Shown one piece after another: positions 1 through 8,500 of a stretch of 21,541 bases of DNA. The translations under genes were made by a program, and so were the position numbers. How positions within the stretch are numbered: the first letter of the stretch is position 1; each line of letters opens with the position of its first letter. Source of the DNA: Ga0077536 sp943370145 (GTDB taxonomy: Bacteria > Pseudomonadota > Gammaproteobacteria > Ga0077536); the NCBI GenBank assembly GCA_943370145.1, contig CALRPY020000073.1:1-21541 (forward strand), given 5' to 3'. The notes below the pieces were generated by a model. The model saw nothing but the letters and a program-made list of their open reading frames with translations, was not told where the DNA came from and did not search any database.

Positions 1-131
1 CCGAGAAAAGGTGTCAGATTTCAAATCTGACACCTTTTCTTTCTGAGGCACGCGGGTGCGGGTCTTCGCCGCTCCCGTCGCGGGCTGTCTCTGGGTCACA
101 TTTGGACGCGGGTACCGGAGTGCAGACCTTG
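1..131. repeat. Outer repeat unit, first (partial) copy
   Basis: This stretch holds a 37-bp palindrome followed by a GC-rich tail ending near a gggccaccgag motif. The same order recurs 191 bp downstream, so the first ~330 bp are two diverged direct copies of one unit. The end of the tail (gggtcacatttggacgcgggta) is closer to the start of the right-hand repeat near 21017-21040 than to the corresponding part of the second left copy, so the unit is a mosaic. The window starts inside it, so its true left limit is unknown. Short open frames here are by-products of repeat composition. Confidence 0.8.
4..40. repeat. 37-bp palindrome, copy 1
   Basis: Two 18-base arms, agaaaaggtgtcagattt and its reverse complement, surround a single central base (c at 22). 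All 18 pairs match. The A-rich/T-rich ends would give a hairpin with a short T tract on either strand, so it could act as a bidirectional terminator or a cruciform. Identical arms recur at 195-231 and 21443-21479. Confidence 0.9.
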
Positions 132-194
132 ATGGGCCACCGAGCAACTGTGTCCCGCGCTGCGTTCAGACGGCCGCTGCAGGGTCCAGAGCCG

Positions 195-231
195 AGAAAA
201 GGTGTCAGATTTCAAATCTGACACCTTTTCT
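195..231. repeat. 37-bp palindrome, copy 2
   Basis: Exact second copy of the palindrome at 4-40, shifted by 191 bp and with the same central base. It lies inside the left arm and corresponds to the inverted copy at 21443-21479. Confidence 0.9.
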
Positions 232-324
232 TTCTGAGGCACGCGGGCGCGGGTCTTCGCCGCTCCCGTCGCGGGCCGTATCGTGGCCACATTCTGAGCG
301 CAGGTACCGGGGGCCCTGATGATG

Positions 325-618
325 GGCCACCAAGAACACCAAGAACACCGAGAGGATCGGGTGGACAGGTGCCGCCCGGCCGGCATTGCCACGGCAGAGG
401 CGCATTTCGCCATTCACCGTTCTTCTCCGTGTCCTCCCTGCGCTCCGTGGTGAAACCTGGCGCTGCCGCGGCAACAGGCGCCGAACTTTGACCACGGAGA
501 GCACGGAGGACACAGAGCAGTCGCATTTTCGACCGTGGTCCGGGCAATGGACATGACGTAGACCGCTGGCTCAGCGCCACTCGAAAACTCTCCGTGTTCT
601 CGGTGTTCTCTGTGGCCC
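325..618 (+). repeat. Inner repeat module, left copy
   Basis: The module is bounded by ggccaccaagaacacc on the left and a ctcggtgttctctgtggcc-type sequence on the right, which are imperfect inverted repeats of each other. Its core (353-589) contains a second nested inverted repeat (ctccgtgtcctcc... against ...cacggaggacacagag) around a ctgccgcggcaac centre. The same core occurs at 21079-21313 in the same orientation, although the arms around the two copies are inverted relative to each other. Confidence 0.75.
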
Positions 619-690
619 AACAGCACGTGGACACCGGCACCCGCGTCCAGATGTGGCCAAGAGACAGCCCGCCCCGGGAGAGGCCGCGCG

Positions 691-809
691 CAGCGCGGGT
701 GGGGGTGGTGTCAGCATGGCGCCGCACGGTCTGAGGCGCCAATCACCCTTCGCCGATGCGTCCATGCACCGGACGCAGCCTTGCGCACACTGCGTTCCTC
801 AACCGCCTG
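691..809. other. Gap between left repeat and tpsB stop; no gene
   Basis: No gene is apparent. Two short inverted repeats lie 3' of tpsB on the minus strand: ggcgcc at 718-723 and 735-740, and acgcag at 773-778 with ctgcgt at 790-795. Neither is followed by a T tract on the minus strand, so neither is called as a terminator. Confidence 0.5.
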
Positions 810-2534
810 CTAACGGCCCAGCGCGAGATCGGCGAGGTCACCAAGCCCCACCTGCACCAGGAAAATGAAGCGGTAGTCCTCGTCGTCGTCGCGGAACCCG
901 AGCGGGAAGCTCCAGGCCAGTTCCGCCGTGACGCCCTGCACGGGCGAGAGATCGATGCCGAACCCGGCGGACGTCAGGTAGTCCTGCGCGGTGATGTCGC
1001 CGCCGGCGCCCTTGAACGGAAAGGCGCCACCGTGATCGACGAAGACCCGGCCGTCGACCCTGCCGGCGAAGCGCTGCGCCGCGCCGCCGAGGCGTTCGAC
1101 GGGTAGCGGGGCGCGGAGCTCGGCCACCGACAGGTAGCCGGTATCGCCGATCAGGAGTCCCTCGCGGAAACCGCGCACCGTGTAACGGCCACCGATCTGG
1201 AACTGCTCCGACGGCGGCAACAGGTCGATGTCGGCCCACTGGCCGGTGACCCGCAGGCGCAGCTGCAGATTGCCACGCAACCGCTGCCAGCGCTGCACGT
1301 CGCCGCGGTAGAGCAGGAAGCTCTGGTCGCTGCCGATGCCGTCGATGCCCGAGGTCAGCGTGTGCTGGGTGAACCAGGTGCCGCGCTCGTCGAAGCGCAT
1401 CAGCGTCGCACCGTACTCGAGGCTGCGCACGGTAATGTCGGCGATCTCGATGTCGAAGAAATCGGTCGCCGAGTGCTTCGCGCGGTAGGCGAGGATGCCG
1501 TCGACCCGCATGGCCGGTGTCGCGAGGAAGGGGTGCGACAGCTGGAGCGTCAGCGTGCTCGCATTGCCGCCGATGTCGAGGCCGGCGAAGGCATCGTCGT
1601 CAATCTCGGTCTCGCTGGCGTCGAAGCCGATGCCGACGCGCGTGCCACGTCGCCAGACCGGGACCTCGAGCAGCAACGAGCCGGTGCGCGAGCCCTCGGT
1701 GAAGAGCCCCGCCGCGACCACGCGCTCGCGGTAACCGGTGAGGCTGCGCGCCACGAGATTCACCGTCGCGCGCTCTTCGCCGACGGATTCCGCGCCGGCG
1801 TTGTCGAACCCGAGGTCCGCCTCGAAGCGCGGGGGCTCGATGGCTTTCAGCACGATGTCGGTGGTGCCGAACCCTGCGCCCGGCGCGAGTTCGGCGCGCA
1901 GGTTCACATCGTTGCGGAGATTGAAATCGACGAGCCGGTCGCGCAGCGCATCGAGTCGCACCAGGTCGCCGCCGGCGAGCCGTACCCGATCGGTGACATA
2001 CGCGGCGGCAGTCGAGCGGTTGTCCTCCACCCGCACGGCACCGATGCGCGCTTCGACCAGGCGCACCTTGACCACCCCGTCGCGGATGCGCTGTGGCGGC
2101 AACACGGCGCGGCCGAGCAGGTTCTTCTGCGCGTAGAGGGCATTGAGCGCGTCGATAAGTCCCGCGAGTTCGGCGAACGCGATTTCGCGGCCCTCGTAGC
2201 CGCGCCGGATGGCCGCGAGTTCCTCCGCCGTGAGCGCAGCGGAATCGTCGAGCTCGAGGCGGGTGACGCGGAAGCGGTGGTCGCGCAGTTCCGGCGGCAC
2301 CTCGAGCGAGGGCGTCGGCGGCGCGACCAGGGCCGGGCGGCGCGCTGCGTCCTCGGCCTCGCGCATCTGCTGCTCGCGGCGCTGTTGCTCCAGCGTGTCG
2401 ATCGAACGGCGCTGCAGCGCGCCCGCCTCGACCCGACCCGCCGCCTGGCCGAAGGCGGCGCCCGCCGCCAGCGCGAGCAGCGCAAAGCCCAGCGCCCGCG
2501 CCAGTCGGCCACGCCCGTCGAAATGTCCGTGCAT
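810..2534 (-). CDS. TpsB outer-membrane transporter (ShlB/FhaC/HecB family)
   Basis: This is the outer-membrane pore of a two-partner secretion system and should export the TpsA encoded just upstream. From the chosen ATG at 2534 it is 574 residues, usual for the family. Residues 1-31 form a signal peptide (basic start, then ALGFALLALAAGAAFG). A charged helix (about 44-65) fits the plug helix H1. POTRA domains follow at about 86-162 and 163-231, then a 16-strand barrel. The family hallmark VRGF, in the context GGRYTVRGF, is at 453-456. The frame could extend to 2633, but that start would overlap tpsA, lack the signal-peptide layout and ignore the GGGGAG site before 2534. About nine residues (DLADLALGR) follow the likely last strand, whereas family members often end on an aromatic residue. 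Family assignment is firm; the substrate is inferred from the 22-bp gap to tpsA. Confidence 0.95.
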   Translation of the reverse strand: MHGHFDGRGRLARALGFALLALAAGAAFGQAAGRVEAGALQRRSIDTLEQQRREQQMREAEDAARRPALVAPPTPSLEVPPELRDHRFRVTRLELDDSAALTAEELAAIRRGYEGREIAFAELAGLIDALNALYAQKNLLGRAVLPPQRIRDGVVKVRLVEARIGAVRVEDNRSTAAAYVTDRVRLAGGDLVRLDALRDRLVDFNLRNDVNLRAELAPGAGFGTTDIVLKAIEPPRFEADLGFDNAGAESVGEERATVNLVARSLTGYRERVVAAGLFTEGSRTGSLLLEVPVWRRGTRVGIGFDASETEIDDDAFAGLDIGGNASTLTLQLSHPFLATPAMRVDGILAYRAKHSATDFFDIEIADITVRSLEYGATLMRFDERGTWFTQHTLTSGIDGIGSDQSFLLYRGDVQRWQRLRGNLQLRLRVTGQWADIDLLPPSEQFQIGGRYTVRGFREGLLIGDTGYLSVAELRAPLPVERLGGAAQRFAGRVDGRVFVDHGGAFPFKGAGGDITAQDYLTSAGFGIDLSPVQGVTAELAWSFPLGFRDDDEDYRFIFLVQVGLGDLADLALGR

Positions 2535-2540
2535 CCGCGG

Positions 2541-2546
2541 CTCCCC
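2541..2546 (-). promoter_or_regulatory. Ribosome binding site fixing the tpsB start
   Basis: On the minus strand GGGGAG lies 6 bases before the ATG at 2534 and inside the 22-bp gap after the tpsA stop. It supports this start over the longer upstream frame and fits co-translation of the two genes from one message. Confidence 0.7.
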
Positions 2547-2556
2547 GTTCCAGCGC

Positions 2557-5500
2557 TCAGGGCGCCCCGCCCTCGATCGAAAATTCGCCCGTCTCCGCCG
2601 GCCCGGCCCAGGCCTCCCCGTTCGCGAAGCCACCCAGATCGAGCAACCCCGGGCCGACGAGTCCCTGCGGCGCGAGCGGCACGCGCACGAGCCCCAGCGC
2701 CTGTACGCGCTCCTGCACCGCCAGGGTCTTCAGCCCCTGGCGCAGCACGCTGTTCTCGGTATTGAAGGCGTTGACGATGACGCGCGGATCGTAGTTCACG
2801 AGTGGCGCGTCAGTCAGGAGCCGCGGGCTGCCGTCGAGGGCGAGGAAGAACGGCTCGTTGCCGGTGTAGAGCTGGGCGGTTGCCGGCAGCAGCGTGCGCA
2901 GCTCGTTCTCGATCGCGATCGACGCAAACGGATTCGCGATCTCGCCGCGGCGGCCGATGAAGCCCGCCAGCAGCGAAAGAACGGCGCTCGTGCTGTACAC
3001 CTCGGCCTCCCGCGCGAACAGCGCGCCGATGACGACCGGCGAGACGGACTCGATATCCATGCGCACCCGCTCCGCGAGGCCACCGTCGTTGCCGCGCACG
3101 TCGACCGGCAGGGTATCGGGCGCCCCGGTGTGGATGACGCGCGGCAGGTCGACGAAGTCGGCAAGGATGCGGATCGAGTCGGCCACGGACAGGCTGCCGA
3201 TCTCGAGCTGCGCGCCCTCGCCGAGCAGCTCGAGGTCGATGGCCTGCGCGTCGAGCTCCCCTATCGACAGCGAGCCGCCGGCCAGCACGAGCTCGAGCGT
3301 GTCGACGGATCCGAGGCGCTCGAAGCGCGCATTGCCGTTCAGCACGTTGACGAGCAGCGGCCCGCTGCGGCTCTCGATCCGCCGCGACAGCAGGTCACCG
3401 TTCGCCTCCTCGAGCCAGAGCCCAGTGTCGGCAAGCGCGGTGACCGGCCCGTTCGAGTCGATCGTGAAGAAGTCCTCGGCCCGGCCAATCGTCCCGCGCG
3501 CGGCGTTGAGCTCGATCGCCCGTGCCCGCAGGTCGATGCCGGCGCCGCCGCTCAGCAGCGAGCCGCCGGCGGACAGCACGGCATCACCACCCGCCGTCAG
3601 CGCGCCGACGCGCAGGTCACCTCCGCTCGCCAGCCCCAGGCCGCTCCCGCTGACGAGCGCGCCGGTCGCGAGGCTGGAAGGGCTCGTGACGTGTATGCCC
3701 CCCGGCGCGCCGCCCTCGAGCACACCCGGGCCGCGCACGCGCAGCGTGAACGGGTTGTTCGCCGTGCCGACGCTCCCGCCGAGGCTCGCGAGCCGCGCGC
3801 CGACGGCGTCGATTGCCACCGCCGCCGCGCCGCGCGCGTCGAGGATGGAACCGGCGGCAACGAGGTCGACACCGCCGTCGGCGAACATCTCCGCCACACG
3901 CAGGTTCCCGGCCCGCTCGGCGATGTGGATGTCGCCTCCAGCCCGCGCCGTCAGCGCGCTGCCGGTCGCCAGCGCGATGCGCAGCGGCGCGGCGGCGGTG
4001 CCGATGTCGCCGTCGGCCGCCTCGACGATGAGGCCGTTCGCCTGCACCGCCGGCGCGGCGCCGGTCGAGACGTCGAACACGCCGTGCGCACCCTTGATGC
4101 GCACGGCGCCGCCGCTGACCACCGATTCCACGTTCAGGTCGCTCTCGCCGCCGAGATAGATGCGATCGCGCGCATCGATGGTGATCGCAGCGCTGGCGAG
4201 GATGTCGACGTCCTCGCGCTGCAGGATGCGCACGACTTCGTTCACGGTGTCGATCGCGACGTCGTCGGCTTCCGCCGCAGCCAGCGCGATGCGCTGCGGG
4301 TCGGTCAGGCCGGTCTGTGTCTTCGAGTCGATCGTCACCTCGGCGCGCTCCGCCCCCACGCTGCCGGCGAGTGCGCGCAGGGTGACGTTTCGACCGACGA
4401 CATTCGACTCCTCGATGCTCGTCTCCGTGTCGGTGGTGGTCTTGAAGACGATGTTGCCGCCCAGCGCATAGCGCAGTTCGTTCTGCTCCCACTTGTAGCC
4501 TTCGGCGAGCGCGCTGCGCTCGGCAGCGGTGGCCGTGTATTCGTAGACCGGATCGAAGCTGGTGGCGCCCCAGGTGTCGTGCAGCCGGTGGTATTCGTCC
4601 GTGCGGCGGCTCGCGTAAGCGCTGATATCGGGATCCGTGAGTCCGCTCGCGCGCAGTTGGGTCCGCTCCTCGGCCGCGACCACGTAGGCGAAATCCGGGT
4701 CGTAGGCGTCCACCGCGTAGCCGGTGACGTTGTCGTTCGCATCGCGAAGCTCGCGCACGCCGCGGTACTGCCAGTAGGCCCGGTACTCGGCCGTCTTCTG
4801 GCCCTCGAAGGCGTCCAGCGTCGCCTGGCGGCTGGCCTCGGCGGTGGCGCCGACGAGCCCAAGATCATTCCACAGGGCGAGCAGTTCGCTCTCCGCGCGC
4901 GTGTCGCGCGTCTCGTGGGTATTGCCGTCCAGGAGGTCGCCATCGCCGAGCGTGAGCGTCACGTCGCCGTCGGTGGACGCCACGCGCTCCACCGCCAGCC
5001 CGCCCGTGTCCTGCACGAGGTGGATGTCGCCGAAGGCGCTCGCGTTCAGCACGCCGTCCGCCCCGGTCGCGATGCCGAGGGCCCGGGTCGCCGTACCGAT
5101 GCCACCGAGCGCGGCGCCCAAGGTCAGGTTGCGCGCCTCGACGTGCGGGTCGCTCACCCCGGCCGCGCCGAGCAGGCCGCCGTCGGCGTTCAGCCACGCA
5201 TCCCCGTCGCCGGTCGCGACGCGGGAGACGACGAGGTCGCCGTCGCGCGTGCGCAGCGCGATGTCACCGGTCGTCGTCTGCGCGCTGACGGCGCCGCCGA
5301 GCGCCTCGGTGACGATCGGCGCCGCCTGGCTGCCAATGCCGGTGGCGGCGGACAGCGCGATATTCGTGCCGCGCACGGCGCCGAACTCTGAGACGAGATC
5401 GATGCTCCCCGCCGACGAACTCAGGCTGACGTCGCCGGTGCTGTTGCGCACGAGACCCCGCAGTTGCAGGCTCGCGTCGCTCGCCACGCTGAGGGTGCCG

Positions 5501-8500
5501 GCGTCGTAGCCGATGAAGTCGATGTCGATCGCGTGGTCCGCGCGCACCGAGTGCGTGTGGAACTCCCGGCTGCCGCGCGCCCAGGTGTCGCGGATGTAGT
5601 AGGTGCGCGAAACGCAGCCGAAGAACCAGAAATTGCAGGTCGACCACTCCTGGCGGTAGGTGCGCTGCAGGCCCGCCGTTTCGAAACGGTCGAAATCGTA
5701 CGCGTAGTCGGACCCGGCCGCGGCGCCGAGCTGCGTGTACTCGCCCTCGCGCAGCGGCGTGCCCGACAGCGGCGTCGGCCCGACGTAGCTCGAGTAGCTG
5801 GTGGAGCCGGCCGGGATGAAGCCGAGCACGGTCGTGTTCGACGAGGTGCCGATGAACTGCTCGATGAAGTTCTGGCCGGTCGTCCACACGTAGCGCTGGC
5901 CGCCCACCGGCGCGTAGTCCCAGCTGCGCGTGCCGATCCGTACGGTGGGATCCCTGAGCAGCACCTCCTCGCCTTCGACCAGCGCGAGTTCCTGGCGCTG
6001 GATATCCGCGCCGACCCGCGTGTAGCGCGTCGTCACCGGACGCACCACACCGTTGAGAGGTTCCTGTCTCGCGGTGTCCGTGATCAGCAAGGTCCCTTCG
6101 ATGCCGTTGCCGGTATCGAGGCTGTTGACCACCAGTGCCCGGCCGGTGCCGTTGTCGATGTCGATGCGGCCGTAGCCGTCGAGCACGTTCAGCTGGCCGC
6201 CGCCGGTGTTCAGGATTTCGCCGAAGAGCTGCATGTAGCCGCCGCGGATGCGGACGCCCTCGAGTTCGACCTGGTCGCTCTCCGGGTTGTAGAAGGCCGC
6301 GATCGTGCCCTTGGGATCGGTGAGGAAGCCCGACAGCTGCAGCTTGCCGGGCAGCGCGGCGCCGGTTTCCAGCGCGTCGAGGTAGCCGCCGCGCCACGCG
6401 TCCATGTCGGCGGCCAGGCTGCTGTCGAGGTCGAGGCCCCAATCCGGGATGCCGCTCTGCACCGTGCCGTTGATGTTCAGGTAGCGGGCGCTGATGAAGA
6501 CGTTGTTGCCGGCGATGATCGAGCCCTGCCCGCTGCGCGAGCCGGCGACGGTGCGGTCGGTCTTGCCGGTTTCCGAGGCCGTCGCCACCGACGCCCACAT
6601 CGCGCTCGGATCGTTCTGCAGGCCGCCGATGTTGTAGAGACCGTTGACGTAGGCCTGCACGAAGTCGCCGCCGGCGTCGATGTCGACCGTGTCGGCGGTG
6701 ATGCGTGGCCCCGACTCGAAGTCCTCGCCAATCACCAGCACGCTGCCGCGATTGTTCTGGATGCTGATCGTGCCGTTGACGTTCGTGAGATCGTCGGTCA
6801 CCTGGATGTCCGGCGCGCGCCCCGCGCTGCCGTCGTCCTGGGCGCCCGGCGCGAAGCTGTTCTCGACGTCGATCCGCGGCTCGTCGCCGGTGCCGCCGGT
6901 GCTGATGCTCGCGAAGCCGGGGGCGCTGCTGCCCGCCGCGTTCCGGCGGTTGATGTCGAGGTTGCTGTCGACGGTCGCGCCATTGAAGCTGAGGCGCCCG
7001 CCAACGTCTTCGATCGTCAGCTTGCCGAGGCGGAGGTTCGCCGCGCCGCGGTTCGTGATGCGGATCGCCGCGTCGCCCGGCGCATCGAGCACGCCGCTGC
7101 CGAGCAGGGAACCGGCTTCCACGGCGATGTCGCCACCGCGGGCCCGCACGTCGTCGACGACGACGAAGTCCGCCAGCACTTCGAGCACGGGGATGGTGTT
7201 GGTCGGGTCGGACGGATCGGCGGTGTAGCCGAGGTCGGCGAGCTGGCGGCGGATGCGCAGGATCTCGTTGTCGTAGGCGGCCTGGGCGTTGGCGTTGCCG
7301 GCGTAGGCTTCGCGCAACTCCTCGAAGTCCTGCAGATCGGCGATCAAATTCGCGACGAGATCCTCCTGGCGGGTCGTGTAGCGCACGCCCTCGGTCTGCG
7401 TGACGAGCGCGCCGGTGACGCCGAACTCGAGTTCCTGCCGGCTCTGGATGCCGGCGGCGACCTCGCCGTCGACGCGCACGGTGCTGGTGTTGGCGAGGCG
7501 GCTCGTGCCGCCGCGCAGGTCCAGCGAGACGTCGCCGCCGCCGAACAGGTTGCTGAAGAAGCTGGCGATGGCGGCGAGGATCTCGCGGTAGAGATCCTTG
7601 CCGACGCCGCGGCCGTCGGCGAAGGCGGTGCCCCGGTCGGCGACGAGCGTGATGTCCTGCACGGCATTCACGCGGCCACCCGCGGCGATGTCGACTCGGC
7701 TCGCGTGATCGACGAGCGCGTCGGCGTCAGGGTCGGTCTCGACCGGGAAGGCCGTCTTGTTGAAAAGATCGGTGCGGGCGATGGCGCGGAGGTCGTCAGC
7801 GCGCCCACTGCCGTCGCGGCCGGCCGTCAGCGCGATGTCGCCGTCGGCGCGCACGCGCGCCCCGGCGGCGATGTCGACCAGGCTGTTGGCATGAATCTCG
7901 GCAATCGAAAGCCCCTCGGCCGCGCCGGCAAGGCCGTAGGTCTTCGCGTTGGCGCTCGCGTTCGCAACGCCACGGTTGCCGGCGGCGATGAGCACGTCGC
8001 CCGCGCTGTCGAGCAGTGCGTTCGCGCCGAGGCCGCTCTGCGCAAGCGTGCGGGCAATGACGGCCGATTCGGCGCGCGCGATGGCGATCGCGCCTCCGGC
8101 ATCGAGCCGCACGCGGTCGCTGATCGCGAAGTCGTTGAGCGCCGCGATCGTCGCGCCGCCCCCGGCGTCGGCCGCGTCGGTCAGGGTCACGTCGGCGCCC
8201 TCGTCGATCGTCGCGTAGGTCAAGAGAGACACGTCGGCGTGGTTCGAGGCCGCCGCGCCGCCGAAGATGCCGCCGGCGCCCGCTTCGAGATCGAAGGCGC
8301 CGATGGTGCTCTTGCGCGCAATGTTGGTGGCGAAGAGCCCGAGCGAGCCCGCTTGCAGGTCGGCGTCCGCCGTGATGCGGGCGCGCACCGTCGCGTCCAC
8401 GTCATGGGTGGCGGCGCCGCCGCTCGCGCCGAGCAGCGAGGCGCTCAGCGCGTTGACGTCGCCATCGAAGTTCGCGACGTGCTCGGCACGGAGGTCGAGG

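Larger units (their letters stand above)
135..690. repeat. Left arm of long inverted repeat
   Basis: Read forward from 135 (ggccaccgagcaactg...), this arm matches the reverse complement of the right end read from 21539 inward. The match covers the 37-bp palindrome, the GC-rich tail and a ggtaccg...gatgatgggccacc boundary. After an inner module (about 325-618) it resumes with cacgtggacaccggcacccg and ends near 690 in a gggagaggcc motif. Copies are clearly diverged, with substitutions and small indels. No credible gene lies in it: the frames here encode the TEDTEK/ENTENTE-type strings that such repeats produce. Confidence 0.8.

Noticed and set aside
325..618. CRISPR-like array from the repeated cacggag and gaacaccgag units
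   Set aside because: Units are 9-16 bp, contiguous or nested as palindromes, without regular unique spacers, and no cas gene is present.
56..868. Small open frames in the left repeat region
   Set aside because: Their peptides (TEDTEK, ENTENTE, EHREHRE-like) come from the 9-bp and cacggag repeat units and change frame between copies; no start signals or domains are present.
2534..2633. Longer tpsB start adding 33 residues
   Set aside because: It would overlap the tpsA coding end, place an Arg-rich stretch before the signal peptide and ignore the GGGGAG site before the ATG at 2534.
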